A DNA stretch of 64,000 nt from Boswellia sacra. Its lineage: Eukaryota; Streptophyta; Magnoliopsida; Sapindales; Burseraceae. Shown here piece after piece: positions 1-14,065 of the stretch (position 1 is its first letter; each line of letters starts with the position of its first letter). Location of the stretch: NCBI GenBank assembly GCA_013180625.2, contig SNVD02010020.1, positions 62,001 to 126,000 of the forward strand, given 5' to 3'. The position numbers and the translations under genes are program-made. The notes below the pieces were generated by a model that was given only the letters and a program-made list of their open reading frames with translations, made no database searches and was not told where the DNA came from.

Positions 1-220
1 CGACATTTTGCTTAATACTTGGTCAATTAATAAAAAAAAATTAAAAATCCACTATAGTTTAATTCTAAAATAATTTTAAAATATTTCAGAAAAGACCTTA
101 CCGAGAAGAGAGCAATCTGCCCAAGAGAAGGCGCTGTGGGATCTGATCCGATTCAAACCAATACACAATCGTGAGTCTCAGCTGGAAGTTCCCTTGCTTA
201 TTCCGCCGCAGTTCCCGGTG

Positions 221-3200
221 ATGAGTGGAAGCAAGGCAGCGCAGGCGCCTTTATCATCTTCACCATCTCTTACACTATGCTCACTTCAAGGCTCTCTCCT
301 CACTCTCGCTATCCTCACCCTCCTTTCCTTCACTCTCCTCTCTCTCAAATCCCTCCACTCCCCTCTCTCCTTCCCTCCCCAAGACAACTCCTCTCGCCCT
401 CTCCTTTTCGACCGCCACGACTCCGTCTTAGACTCCGACTCAGTCTCTGATGTCTTCCACTCCCCCAGTGTCTTCCGTCTTAACTACATGGAGATGGAGT
501 CCAAATTCAAGATCTATATCTACCCAGATGGCGATCCCAACACCTTTTACCAGACGCCGAGGAAATTGACTGGAAAATACGCCAGTGAAGGATATTTCTT
601 TCAGAATATCAGAGAAAGTCGGTTCTTGACGCGGGATCCCAATCAAGCTCACCTCTTTTTCATCCCCATTTCCTGCCATAAAATGCGCGGCAAGGTAATT
701 ACATCAACCGCATTCATCTTCACTTGTTCTCTTAACTTCAATATTACCCATTTGTAGTTTTGTGTATTGCAAGTTGTTATCGTGGACTGCCTTGTATCAT
801 TATGGTTATTGCTAAAGCTTGTAGGTGTAAGATTAACTTTAATTCTCAAGTTTCTACTACGCCACCTCACGTGCAACGGCATAACCTTGGACCATTTTGT
901 TAATCTGTTTCTGATACTATATTCTTAAAACCTTGAGCTTGAAGGCGTAGCCCTTTATTGTATATTGGTGCATGATGATGATATTGCTGGAATGAATGTT
1001 GGGTCAATATGTTTTTGATAACATGTTAAGTTACATCTTTCTAAAAGCTTAAGCTTCTAGCTTTAGGCTTAGCTTTGATATTTAGGTCTTTAGTCACCCT
1101 TCTTGTGTATTGGTAGATGATGACAAAGCTTGGATGAGTGAATTGGAATGAATGACTGTTTGCAGGGAACATCTTATGAGAACATGACGGTTATTGTGAA
1201 AGATTATGTGGATAGTTTAATAAACAAGTATCCTTATTGGAATAGAACATTGGGTGCCGATCACTTCTTTCTCACTTGTCATGATGTGGGTGTAAGGGCG
1301 ACTGAAGGGGTTCCGTTTTTGATAAAGAATGCTATTCGGGTTGTGTGCTCACCTAGCTATGATGTTGCTTTCATTCCGCATAAAGATGTTGCTCTCCCTC
1401 AAGTACTGCAGCCATTTGCTCTTCCCCGTGGAGGAAATGATTTAGAAAACAGGTTACATTTGTCTTTATCTTTTAACCTCTTATTTGTTTCACATGTCAG
1501 CTATTCAAACATAGTTTTGGATTTTTCATTAGTATACATCTGGGTTGGTTAATTTATATTAAGGACTGACTCTTGTCTTGAAAAATTTTTAGAAGATATT
1601 CCTTCATTATTAGGGTGGAAAATAAGCTGGATATTTACCTCCCAATTTTTAGTTGTGTTATTAAACACAGACAACCATTCATGCAATGTTACAAATTTTA
1701 GCACCCTAGAAACAATCAGACTAATAATCTTGTCTTGATTATAATGATATTTATTGTTTGGTATGTAATTGAAAATACTTTACTGCCGCTGCTAAAAATA
1801 TGAAGGCGATGTTGTAAGTGTGAATGAACATTATTAACTCCAGAATATGATTATCTAGACAAGAGAAACAAGTAATAATTTTTCTCTGGATTGTAGGTAA
1901 TGTGTGCAGTGCTGGTGTTTTGATCTTATTCAAGGAATTAACGTTGAATTAAACTTCATTTGCAGGACAAACCTTGGTTTTTGGGCCGGTCATCGAAATT
2001 CTAAAATTCGAGTTATCTTAGCGCGAGTATGGGAGAACGACACAGAACTTGACATTTCAAACAACAGAATAAGCAGGGCAATAGGACCTCTTGTTTATCA
2101 GAAGAGATTTTACAGGACTAAATTCTGTATATGTCCAGGTGGCTCCCAAGTCAACAGTGCTCGCATTGCAGACTCAATCCATTATGGATGTGTTCCTGGT
2201 AAGTTCTGTAGTTCTCTTAGTTTGTTTAATAAGCAAGTGTTAGGAACTTTTTATTTTTTCCTTTTTTTTGTTTTTCTTTGTGGGCCATGTTGCTTGTAAT
2301 GCCATACATCTGGATAAAAAGTTATGCTATTTGGTTCTTTCCTCAAGTCCTCCAAACATGAATTAATTTTTCCACACAACCTTTGGATGAGCCTTTATAG
2401 CGCTAAACTCCACTAATGATGTAGCAAGTGTGATTAAACCTGAAATTATACCAGAAAATAACCACACCTGGATAGCTGCAAGAATAAACATAGGTTTAAC
2501 TTTTTCATTGGAGCTACCTGATGAAGCCTCCTTAATCTCAAATTCTTGAAACTATTGTGTTTGTATGGTTTGACGATATTCGCCAATTTAGAACTTGGTG
2601 ATTCACAAGGTTGGAGGATTTCATGGTATCAGAAAATTACAAAAATTGCAGTGTGGGAAATGCAGTGGGAATATTCTATTCCCACCCCTGAATGACATCA
2701 CAGTTGTGAATACTTTATCTAACAGTAGCTCAATTGTCATCCAATTTTTAACTTTGATTGCTTGGACCTCCAATTTTCTGGCATAAATTAAGTATTTCTC
2801 ATAGTTTTACCTTTGAATATGGATACAAGTTCTGGACTTAGACTTTTACCTTGACTGTTTGCTATATTACTACTTGGAGTGCACATCCTTTTGAGTAGTA
2901 CACGGGTGTTGGTGAGCGTATGCAGAATTTCTAGTAGTGTGAGTAAAGTCAAAAACTTTCAAAGGTTTCTAGCTAATTTACTTTCATCAATAATTAAAAT
3001 CAATAATGCACTTGCCTTAACTTTTGGTTTTTTGTTTGAATGCTATATTCACTTGTATCATTATTATTATCTTTTTTAATTACCCATTCTCTAAGTTAAG
3101 TGGTTTTTTTTTTTGCAGTAATATTATCCAACTATTATGACCTACCATTCAATGACATTCTCAATTGGAGTAAATTTGCTGTCATACTCAGAGAAAATGA

Positions 3201-3524
3201 TGTGTACCAGCTCAAGCAAATTCTCAAGAACATATCTGATGTGGAATTTGTTTCACTGCATAAAAACCTAGTTAAGGTAAATTTCCTTGTTGCAGTTTTC
3301 GATTTATTTCAAAAGTCAATTTCCATATACATGAAGAAATCGATGTCTTAATGGGCATCAAGTTTTTCAGTGACATTAGTTTGCAGTCGGTGATGAAAAA
3401 TTATTGTCTCATGTTTTGTCAGGTCCAGAAGCACTTCCAATGGAATTCACCCCCTATCCGACTTGATGCATTTCACATGGTCATGTATGAACTTTGGTTG
3501 CGTCACCATGTTATTAAGTACTAG
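221..3524 (+). CDS. GT47 exostosin-family glycosyltransferase, five exons, 417 aa
   Basis: Exons read as 221-694, 1166-1452, 1966-2198, 3119-3276 and 3423-3524, all with GT-AG introns and matching phases, giving 417 aa and stop TAG. The N-terminus has a short cytosolic tail and one hydrophobic segment (about residues 24-42), as in a type II Golgi membrane enzyme. The exostosin domain covers about residues 95-400. Visible family motifs are GADHFFLTCHDVG (188-200), CICPGG (308-313) and the SARIADSIHYGCVPV block (318-332), which belongs to the nucleotide-sugar binding half. Plant GT47 proteins build xyloglucan, pectin or xylan side chains, but the substrate cannot be read from sequence. ATG 221 is chosen because the frame upstream has no other ATG. 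Nothing looks broken. The family is certain; the subgroup is not assigned. Confidence 0.93.
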
Positions 3525-5148
3525 TTTTGCTAAAGGGTATAATTCCAGTTTACTATTGTATACGCTCAAAAGGTTGCTTGCTAACAACCCAAAAAACTTG
3601 TAAATTACGACATACATACAGAGCTCCCATCCAAGACCCTTTGAAAGGGAATTTAACGTGTATGTACTAAAAGAGACTCAATTTATTTGTTCTTTATTTG
3701 TTCGTTTTGTTTCACTTTTTCCGGATGTACTTTATATGGCTGATTTCATGTTTAAACTTGGGGAAAAGGTGAAATTCTTTGCTTCCTTTTACAAAGAAAT
3801 CATTTTATCCAAGTTGTTCTTCTGAATCCTGACATATAGAGTCGAAGGTATTTTCATTTACAGGAAAAAGCAGGGGCAGTGGTGTGGCAGTGAGATTTTA
3901 ACCTTTCCGAATTCAGTTCTGCAGGAACCTGTAGCGAGATTCTGATTGATACGTGTGGGAAGGTAATTGTGTGGGATTGAAAGCTAAGGCATTATATTAG
4001 GAAGAACCGGAAGCCTGGAAAGATCAATCCAACCCTGCCCTGTGGAAACACAAAATCCTTTCAGTGACCACCTGTGAGGGCATGGGAACATGCCACGTGG
4101 ATTGGGCTGGAAAAGGCCACCAGGCCGGGCCAGAAAACGGAAGGTGGCAAAAAGCCCAAGAACCCTAGAAGCTCAAGAAAGTGACTAAAGCGAAGCTAAG
4201 CTAAGAAAGGAGAGGCCAAACCTGAAAGGAAAATAGGAAAGCTGAAAAAGGAAATTGCGGCCTGTAGGGCAGCAGGTACAAGCATTCCAGAAGAGGAATA
4301 ATGGGCAGAGGACACGATGGGATAGAGGTGCAAAGAAACATTTACATCACAGATAGACCTCAGAAATATAATAAAGGGTGGGGGGATAAAATACAAGGCC
4401 AGAGAGGGAGGGGATAAAAAATACACTATCGCTAGTTCAAACCATTATGCAGAGAGCTTGCAGCCCTTAATTTAATCCCTTGTTAGTCTTCTTCTTATCG
4501 ACTTCACATGTCTACTGTTATTTATATCTCATGCCTTCTCTCTTAGAACAAATATCCGATTTAAGCATCCGAGTCTCCTAGTAATTTGCAGGTATCTTAA
4601 CTAATTTGAAAGACAGGTCCTTTAAAGTGTCTCGTTAGAAAACCATTCCCGAGCCAGCCCAGAAATGCAAGTCCAGCAAATGGCCCAACCTAGAAAATTT
4701 AATTCGGAAATTTGCTCCTGCACAAACCAACAAAATTTGAGGGACAAAAACGCCAAGTTCATCTCTACCACCTTTTGCTATAACGTGTTTTAAGAATAAG
4801 AATCTCGACATTACAACTTATTGCAAAATTTTTTTGATTTTATTTTTTGATTTATTAGACAAGTTTGCTCTAGAGTCTTTGTTACCAGGATATATTGAGC
4901 ATTTTACAATGACGTTAAAGAAGCAACAAAAATAAGCCCGAAAGCCCATGAAGATTAACCGAATATTTAAGCCGTAGACAAGTTTAACCATTCTCTAATT
5001 GAAAAGATATAGAACAGTTAGTGCCCATGCCGAGAGAAAACTCTAATTTTTTTTTTTAATATCTAATCACAATATTAGGCTTGAAATTCAATTAGTTAAC
5101 TGGTTCAATAATATTATTGTACGATATACTATTGTGAGTGGAAAATTC
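3525..5148. other. Downstream region, possible old LTR-like repeat
   Basis: No gene is visible. The first few hundred bases are the 3' flank of the glycosyltransferase gene. The stretch from about 3870 to 4780 is less AT-rich than its surroundings and contains a TATA-like purine-rich run near 4380-4420, so it could be a solo LTR or other dispersed repeat. I found no terminal repeats or target duplication to prove this. Confidence 0.3.
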
Positions 5149-5314
5149 CTCCTTGAATTTGTCAACAGACAGTTCTTGCGATGTGCTACGGCAATGATAT
5201 CTAAAATCTTTTAGTATATGGTCAATTTGAACTCCTTGAATTTGTCAACAGACAGTTCTTGCAATGTGCTACGGCAATGACATCTAAAATCTTTTAGTAT
5301 ATGGTCAATTTGAA
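5149..5314. repeat. Tandem duplication, 83 bp x 2
   Basis: Copy 1 is 5149-5231 and copy 2 is 5232-5314. Each begins CTCCTTGAATTTGTCAACAG and ends GGTCAATTTGAA. They differ at only two visible positions (GCGATG/GCAATG and ATGATATC/ATGACATC), so the duplication is recent. It has no coding content. Confidence 0.95.
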
Positions 5315-5784
5315 CAAATATGATTTCTGATCTACACAACCCTTTTATCCTTTCTTTTTATTTTATTTTATTTCTAAGGAAAATATTTTACTTGTAACAT
5401 TGGTGATAGATACTCACATAATCTTGCGACTTGTCTTGAACATAAATTAGAGGATGAGAGCTAAACATAGAATCCTTCGATTCTTATTTTCCACTTCCTA
5501 TTCAATCTGTTAAGACTTTAAATACTATTGGATAAATGAGAGGATATAGAACTGTATTCTCTTTTGAGAATATGACAAGTTAGAATTTATGCAAAGCTAA
5601 TGACATGATTTGAAATTCCTCGGATTTTTAAACATATTCTATATACAAATATTTAAGTATAGGGTTTTTATGCTGCCAAGTTTAGTATATAAGGATGAGT
5701 TGTCTCAAGTTTTTTTACTACTGTTATTATTATATTTAGAATGTGAAATGTTTTCCCCATCTTGTTGTGGAATCTGGTTTAAAT

Positions 5785-5980
5785 AATTTTACACTTACAA
5801 ATTATTTAGATAAATTCACTTTTACAAATTAATATGGTATGATATGAATGGATAAATAAATAAATTATATAATTAAGATAGATAATCTAATGATTCTGCA
5901 GTAATATCATGTCAATTTGTATATATAAATTTTTATAGATAGTTTGTTAGTGTAGCATTACTCATCTAATATACTTCTAA
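5785..5980. mobile_element. MITE-like element, copy 1 of a three-copy family
   Basis: The left end has TTACACTTACAAATTATTTA and the right end, read on the other strand, begins GAGTAATGCTACACTAACAA, giving imperfect inverted ends. The AT-rich interior contains a TATGGTATGATATGAATGG stretch. Similar ends occur at 8556-8705 and 59745-59965. It has no coding capacity. Exact ends and target duplication are not resolved. Confidence 0.45.
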
Positions 5981-8363
5981 TAGTTATGACGTTGCTAAAT
6001 ACTTTTTGACATATAAATAACACTACACATACAGCCACTTGTTACCATCCAATTAACTTATTTATATTTTACATAATATCATCCACCTTTTTACAGCCTA
6101 AATTATATTTTGCTTTATATCACAGATGCATACTACAAATATTTTAATTAATATGACAAGTTAACCGTCCATTAAGTAATATCGTGTAAACTTATGGGTT
6201 ATAGATCATAAAGGGTAATTGTATACGTAGTATTATAAATTGTTAAGATATTTCATCTTATTGGATAAACTACCATTAATTGTTTCGTTCTAGCATTATT
6301 AAGTTGGAGGAAGCCGATTGAATGCAGCAAACCAACTGAAATACCAATAAATTAGTTAGTTCTAACTTGTACGCAAGTGGAAATTAGTTAAACAGTGATG
6401 CTTGCTAGCTTCTTACTAATTAATATAGTATTGCATTACTAATCTTTTAAGCTTAATTTTGTCTAACTTAATTCCCAGAGATTTTGTCGTTTGTAGCTCT
6501 TGCATCCTCCTCTATTTAACTTAAAGATGCCCTCATGCCTTGAAATGTCTAAGCAACATTCAACCCAAACCAATTCAAGCCCACCGGAATTGTCGATTCC
6601 ATATATCTTAATTAAGAGCAAGTTAATCGTGCACTTTAATACCGATTTTTGTAATTATCTTAATCTAAAGCATCGGAAGCTAATTAATATTATATAAAGA
6701 GCAAATCTTGAATTCAGTCTAATCATTTTGGTTAGCTATAAGCAGCACAGCAATTAATTAAAGTATACTATTTGCATTTCACCTATTAGTTAAATAGCTT
6801 ATATATCTTAATTTTCGGAGGATAAATGACGAGGAACAGGGTTTCTCAAGTTAAAAGAAAAAGAGGGAGATGTAGACAGAGGAACTAGGAGAAACAATAG
6901 AAGAAGTTTAAGGAGAAATAAAGTGAAATTAAGGGAGAAGACAATCTTTTTACTAAAAGATCAAAAATCAATAACAACCAAATCTAAGAAATAAAATAAC
7001 TAAAGACACTTATTTATAGTGTCGACAATCATAACTTAACTAGGAAATAGAATCTATTAGAAAATAGAATTAATTTTCGGAGATAAATCAGTGTATAAGA
7101 ATTAATAATTAAGTAAAATGATCTCCTTTTTTGCAGCCTATCAGAATTAAATTTTGAAATTTTCATTGTTTCTATTCTTCTTCTCCCACAAACAGTACCT
7201 TGTGCCTGCTCAGCTTTGTGTTTTATCCATTTTACTTGTTTCTATCAAAAAACATACTTTGATTTTTCAACTTCCTTCCACTTCACTTCCTTTCCATTAC
7301 AAGTGTCGAGCAAGTTCCAACAGTTTCATCTTCCAGGCCCCCACAAGAATCATTTCGCCAACCATCCATCATCATCAGAATCATATTGTAAATTCCTCTC
7401 ATCACCAGGATTATCAACCAGCGCATCATCAAAATATACTTGAAAACCCCAACCATCACCAAGATCATCATCTTCCAAACCCCATCCATTGTCAAAACCA
7501 CCCACATTCTACTGCCTTACCAAAACTTGTTTTTAACACAATAATTTGTTAGTACAAAGAAACATGAAGACAGATCAACACTAAATTATAGTGTGACGAT
7601 AGAGCCAATAATCCTTAAAGACAAGAAACACGAGGATCCAAATATTATATATTAGTTCAAATCCTTGAGGGGGCACAAAAAGAAATGAAATCATCTTTCT
7701 TAATTATTTACTTCTAAAACTAAGGTATAGACGCTATTTAATTGATAGATGGGGTGCAAATAGCACCGTTCTTGAACTGAAAGGTATCTTAATCATGAAG
7801 TATATATTACTCCTATTTCACATGTTACTAAATATTCCAGAAGCTACTGGCACTTGCCGAGTTGATAAATGTACTAAACTAACCAAAGAGAATAAGTATA
7901 GAAATTATGCTTGTGAAAGGTCGAATTGAGTTATTCGTTTTTTGTCTCATTGGCATGGCGAAGTATCAGAAACTGATAGCCAAGTTAGAGGATAAGACAC
8001 AGACGTCGTACAACGACAAAAGGGCTCCTCTCCCTTTATGCTTAATCAACTTTGTGCCTTTTATCATTTCCTTATTCATAGAATGTAAATTTTTTTTTTC
8101 CAACCATTAGATAACATAGTTAGGTCTATATATATCTACAACGTTTGTATCGTACCATTGATGAATCATTCGAAGTGCCCGTTTTAATTTACTTTAATTT
8201 CGTCTTTTGGCATATAGGAGAAACAAAAGAATGAAATAGAGACATGAGACGAATCTGAAATGCTATTGCTTAATTGTGAGGGATAACAAACTACTGGAGA
8301 CGTCTAAAGTTGAAACTAGGTTTAGAGGCTCATAAAATTAATGTTTCAGACCTAATAACTGAC
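5981..8363. other. AT-rich intergenic DNA
   Basis: No recognisable gene. An open frame at 7154-7552 (+) would encode 132 aa rich in His, Asn and Pro. It arises from a CAT/CAC-rich stretch (about 7360-7510), has no known domain and no splice or promoter context, and is probably not a gene. A short motif, TTAATTTTCGGAG, recurs at about 6809 and 7070 and may mark the ends of a small repeat. Confidence 0.5.
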
Positions 8364-9105
8364 TTTTATCTATGATATTATATTTCCCATTTTAAGGTCT
8401 AATGTACCAAATGGGATTGTTGAATTAATGAACTATATTAATATGATTAAAATTGTTTGGTAAAAGTTTGGTAATTAATTAACATCATTGTTTAGCGAAT
8501 ATAATAGGAATACAAGATTTTTATCTTGTGGGCCAATTGTTCATTTAAATCGTTTAAACTTTTTACACACTTATTTATAGAAATTAATGTGACGTGATGT
8601 GACGTTATTGGATAAGTAAATATTAGTAATACCGAGATAATTTAAGATAAATGATGTGGTGATGCCACGTTAGTTTGTTTGAATAAGTTTGTGTAAATAA
8701 TTTCTAACTTTAGACTATTAAATTTTGATACATTGAAGTTATGAATGATTATAATGGTGTTTGTTGACTTCAAACAAATTTTAAGAATGAAAATCTTATC
8801 AATAAATATTAAGTGCATTCACTAATGTAGCTAGGAATTTTTTTTTTCGGCTCACATTTTTTTTTCAAGTGGCTAAAGAAATTTTCGTTAAGATTTGATG
8901 AACCTAACTAGAAATTTATTTTGGAGGATGGTTAGAAATTTATCTATGATATTATAGATTAGATTTTAAGGTCTAATGCACCAAATAAGATTTGTTGAAT
9001 GAAAGAACTACATTTATATGATAAGAATTATTTGGTAAAAGTTGGGTACTAACTAAATAATTAATTATTAGTGACAGAAATAGGAATACCTATTTTTATC
9101 ATGTT
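8364..9105. repeat. Diverged direct repeat pair, about 165 bp each
   Basis: A block starting TTTATCTATGATATTA at 8364 recurs from 8939, about 575 bp later. Both continue through a TTTTAAGGTCTAATG motif, a TTGTTGAAT motif and a TTTGGTAAAAGTT motif in the same order. The copies are diverged and flank a MITE-like insert (8556-8705). No coding content. Confidence 0.7.
8556..8705. mobile_element. MITE-like element, copy 2
   Basis: The left end reads CTTTTTACACACTTATTTAT and the right end, reverse-complemented, AATTATTTACACAAACTTAT, so the ends are inverted repeats. The interior has the GTGACGTGATGTGACG motif, resembling the CGACGTCA region of the 59.8-kb copy. Length about 150 bp, non-coding. Confidence 0.5.
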
Positions 9106-12100
9106 GAATTATTAATTTCATGAAGAAAAAAAATTCCAAAACTAAAGATTGTTGGGTTGTCCCATATTAAATTATTCGAAGAAAAAGTTTTAGGTTTATG
9201 ATAAAGATTGATCTCCCCATCTAATATATCAATCTTTTGTGTTGAATACCTATAAATACCAAATTAAACTAGTATTCAATCCAATACTTATCAAAATCCA
9301 TGTATAAATTATTCTTGGACCCTTTATCATATTATGTCATATTAGTTTCTACAATGAATTTGTATATCCATTTCTAATGGGACTAGAACTCGGAAAAACG
9401 TTAATCTAGAGGGTCAATAAAGTTTTGTCTCAAATTCATGGTATAGAATATAGATCCATAGATGAAGCAAATGTTGACCTCAGACTTTAGTCAGAGTAAT
9501 TAAGCTCAGTATTTTTTTCTGCGTTTTTGGTCAAATTCAAACCTTCCAATGCCCGCGTTATTAGGAAAACAGGAGATAGAATGCTCCTCCCTTTGATCAA
9601 TTTTGAGTCTCCAGCTCATCTAGCTATTCTTTTCTCTAACGTATATATAAGCACAGGTCAGGCGGGCGAAATTTTAACAATTTTTAAATTTTAGACTGAC
9701 GATTGAAGCTCGGCTTGCGATCTTTCCCGCATTAATTAGCTCATTTCAATTTGCCAACTTGGTCAAATTGTTTGTTATGCTGCGAAGATCATGAAACCTC
9801 TTCCATGGCGGCTACCGGAGATGCATGCGTGGCTTTTTATGCATCCATCTTTGAACTTTGAAGTGCAGACTTCTTCGATTAGGAATCATAAATAGGAACC
9901 AATCAACCAACAACGTGATTTGTTAAATTGAAATTTTTATTGATAATTCGCAATTTACATACCATTTTATGAATATAATTAATGCCGCCACATACTTTAT
10001 AATATATACATATATGCAATCTGAAAACCTAACGAAAGGAAGGATTTTTGGCACTGAATGAATGGCTTATCCGTTTTATTGTTTTAGTTGTTAAAGGATA
10101 CATCATGTGAGAAATTACTAATGTAATTATGTGTATAAAGATATCAAATTCAAGCCCTTCTCATCGTGATAACAACTGATTAATGATGAAGAGATGTGAT
10201 GAAATTTTGGAATTAAAAATCTTCTAGCTCACAAGCAAGGATTGGTCGGTCCACGCCCATTTAAATCTTCGCATCAACTGAAAAACAAAAAAATAAAATA
10301 AAATAAAATCACCAAACTTTCTTTTTATTTATGATGATGATCACATGGACTGTCTATAAATAGGTGGAGTCAGGTCCTCTGCATCAGAAGTCTACGATAT
10401 AAATATTCAAAAAATAATTTAATTAGAGCTTTAAAATTGAAGTGCACTTTACTGCTTCGATGATGCAAAAGGTGACAAGAAATAGCCATGGGGAATCTAG
10501 ACAAGATGGCCGGCGGGGTAACTCAGAGCAGATGCTCTCTTTTATGACAAATTGCACATGAAATTATACGCACAAATTATGAAATTTCCCGTCATAAATT
10601 AATTAAGCCAGTCAAATCAAACGACTGATATTTTCAAGTAAAGAATAGTCCATGTCCTCTTTAAATTATTGAGATGAAGGGGACATGTACTGAAAAATAA
10701 AGTTTTTGTTTTACATCTATTTTTGGGATGCTTGATGTCTAACTAAGAGAAATTCCAAAATTTGATTTCGTACTCCACATGCAACAGCCAACAAGAAAGC
10801 AAATGGTTGCGTTTTTGAGGGAAAAAAAGGGGAGAAAATATTACTAATAGTTATCACCGATATTCACCATTAAGCTAATGTTATATATTGGCAGAGTTGG
10901 GATATATATTACTTAAAAGTTATCTTTTTGAATCTCCTTAATTAATTACGTACCGTTGCATTTGACTAATTGTGATTACGCTACTATTTTTTAATATATA
11001 TTATTATTCTTCCATATATATGACTTGCTTGAAGCCTTATACTTAGAATGGTCCATTACGTCTATATATTAACATAGTGATGTACATTGATTTATTGTGA
11101 AGAATTAGTTAATGAAGAAGGATTACTTCTTTTTTGTTTGAAATATATTCATTTGTATTGATAAATCTCTGAATATATATCGAATTTTTTATATATATAA
11201 TTGATCAAGTTTTGCTGATCTTAGGGGTTTCGGATCAGTTGCAGGCTCTTCAAGTTACAAATAATTAACGTTTCTGTCATAGCTTACTATGTGTTAGGCT
11301 GTTAGCAATCTACGTTATATGTAACTTAAATGTTAATAAATTAAAGTATGAAAATAGAAACTGTGTTTGTGTATTCTATCTTTGGAGATTATTGACTTAA
11401 ATTTCTTGAAAAAATAAAACTGTATAATAAAAATAGTTGAAAGTTTTTTCAAGAATTTTAGAGTGTTTGTTTATGACTGTGTGTTTTTGCTTTTAAAAGA
11501 AATTGCAAAATGAAAAAGATAAACTAACAATATTATACGTTAACATAATTCAATATTATATATTCTGTCTTGCTGGAAATCCAAATTTGACTCCACAACA
11601 AGTTTATTATATTTTAACTCTATCGAATACCAGTTTGTACTGTTTAGGTGGTCAAGATTCTTTACCTCATGTTCTAGAAGAAGAGAATCAAAATCATAAA
11701 GAACAAAAAAAAAATTCCCTCCAATCAACCCTCCAATGTTCTTGAACAAAATGTTTATTTTAAATATTATAAAGTTAATGTAGAGTTATATTAAACTTCA
11801 TCAGTTAAGAAATTTAAAATAACGAATAATAAATTTTATCACATGGGTTTGGTCATCATACATGGAATAACGCTATTAGAAAAAAATATATTTCTTAATA
11901 CAAATTAAAATGTTATCATATTTGTTTTAGATTAGAATATAATTCAATTCATTTTTTAATATTGTCAAACATATAATAGAATGCAATTTTTAAATACCTA
12001 GAAACATAAAATTTAATTTCAAATGATCTATGTTATATTGCAAAAACCCTAACATTATGTTGAAGGATTTCTTTGCGTGGAAGTGCAGCTTGGCTTTGTT

Positions 12101-12834
12101 TTAGTGTACAGGTGGTGTGAGCTTAAAAATTTATATTTAATTTAGAGTTGTTATAACAAGAAGACAAATGGAGAATTAGGAAGTGAAAATCCAAGAAATT
12201 AGACGTATAGAGGGTGGGTATCATAATAAACAAAAAAGACAATTATTGGATATACAAATTGGAATTTTATAATAAATTTGGTACACTAGACGTCAAGATT
12301 ATTAATTTGCAACCCCCAACATTGGCAACAACATCTTGCAACTCTTTTTCTTGAAAATTAAAAATTATTTTTCATGTGAAAGAGGGTCAAATGATCACAA
12401 CGATGGATAAGAACCCAATAGTATGCATCGTAAACAATGGAGGAAATTTAATCTTGCAATGTTGTACACATCATTAATCCGGTTTTGGAATATCATGTAT
12501 TTTTTTAGAGATATTTTAACGTCTATTTTATCATAACCTTAGTTAAGTAATAATTTTTTTTATTCCATTAAAGAAAATATTTTGATAATATTTTGTTAAA
12601 GTTTTTTAAACATTAAAATGACATTTTTTATAAGTCTATTGAAATTAACCATAATCTGGGACATTACCAAATAAATATATATTAATTAAAAGACAAACTT
12701 CTTGTAATTGAATCTTAAATAGAGAAGTGTCAATTTGTATGTGCTAATTAATGCATTTGTATCTCTTACTAACCATTATTGTACCTTTTACTTAACAATA
12801 ATATTGTGCGGTCTAAATTGTATTTTACCATAGA
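9106..12834. other. AT-rich intergenic DNA, no gene seen
   Basis: The longest frames here (for example 11503-11745) are short, lack domains and contain no credible exon structure. Low-complexity AT runs are common. I see no RNA gene or transposon terminus that I can support. Confidence 0.6.
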
Positions 12835-13058
12835 CAGGGGCGGAGCCACGTTGTAGTTTTGTGCAGGCCCTGACCTCCCCAGCCCTAAAAAAAAAAAAAA
12901 CTTATAAAAATATTTATAAGGCTCCTTTGTAATCCCTCATATTCATGTTTTTCTCAGTTTGACCCCTTTCTAATTATTGTGTTTCTTTTAATCTGCCTAA
13001 TTAATTTTAATTTCTTACCATTAGCCCGCCTAACAATCAAATTCTAGCTTGGCGCCTG
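12835..13058. mobile_element. Short non-autonomous hAT-like element
   Basis: The left end is CAGGGGCGGAGCCACG, a terminal sequence typical of plant hAT elements. The right end is GCTTGGCGCCTG, a degraded inverted copy. The flanking 8-mers accataga (12827-12834) and atcatgga (13059-13066) match at 6 of 8 positions, as expected for an old 8-bp target duplication. The 224-bp interior is non-coding and has a poly-A run. Confidence 0.55.
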
Positions 13059-13990
13059 ATCATGGACCAGTCTATTAAAGTTATATCTAATAAATTTTAT
13101 GAAACATTCTAAGCAAATATCTGACTATCGTAACGAAATATACAACAGTATTCCTAATATTAGAAAAGTATTAATTATAAGCCGAATAAGTTTGTACTAT
13201 ATATTTGTGTCAAATATTGATTTCTTCTAATAATTAACTAAACAAACATTAAATTTGGTTATAAATTTTATGTTTTTTAGAAATTTTTATTTCAAAATAA
13301 AAATAGAAGATTTGTTTATATATATTATTAAGAAAATGAATAATAGATAATATGTTTAAATATGTGTTTTGTAACGGGAATGAAAGAATAGAGAAAAGTA
13401 GAAAAGTTGATTTAATTTTGAGTGGATATGATTTTTTAAGAGAGTTTTTACCTTAACTATGTTTTTTTTTTTAATTCTTTAATCTTTTATTATTATTATA
13501 TTATTATTTTTTGTGTTTTGAAATCATTTATAAACCAGTATTTTTACATTCCTGGTTAAACTTAAACTAAAATGAAACAGTCCAGCTAGGGTGCAGGAGG
13601 AGGATGGTACAACCCCCCAAACTCCCAATTTTTTGAACAATTGTTCCCAGCACGTGCCAAATTCCAGAAGTCTTTTGTGAATTAGGGGCGTGCGTCCTAG
13701 CCCTTGCCAAATGAAACTCAAAAAAATAATGACAGAAACATGTAAACAAACCGATAAGTCACCCATTTTCTTTATATTTTCAAGTCAAAATCGGCAAATA
13801 AAAAGAAATATCATTACACTCCTCTATGTTAATCTTGTATTAAAATGGTAACACATAAAACAGTAAAGAAAAAACATGTAAACAAAGGGGTAAATAAAAT
13901 TAGCCATTTTCTTTAATGGTGAAGCTACATCGTGAGAAATTGGCTGTCCCATCATGGATGCCTCGCAGGCCTGTCTCTCTCTTTCCATTA

Positions 13991-13998
13991 CTATAAAC
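13991..13998 (+). promoter_or_regulatory. Candidate TATA box of the DXS gene
   Basis: CTATAAAC lies 75 bp upstream of the DXS start codon at 14066, consistent with a short 5' UTR. There is no other in-frame ATG between the two. Inferred from position and sequence only. Confidence 0.4.
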
Positions 13999-14065
13999 AC
14001 GATTCTTGTATTCTTCAACAGTCCTCACAGCCTTCTCTCCATTTCACCAACTGGGTTTGATCAGT

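Noticed and set aside
3870..4780. Possible solo LTR downstream of the glycosyltransferase gene
   Set aside because: Composition is suggestive, but no TG...CA ends with target duplication could be identified, so it is not listed as a mobile element.
7154..7552. A 132-aa His/Asn/Pro-rich frame with a hydrophobic start
   Set aside because: The composition comes from a CAT/CAC-rich stretch; I see no known domain, splice sites or promoter, and the opposite strand is equally open.
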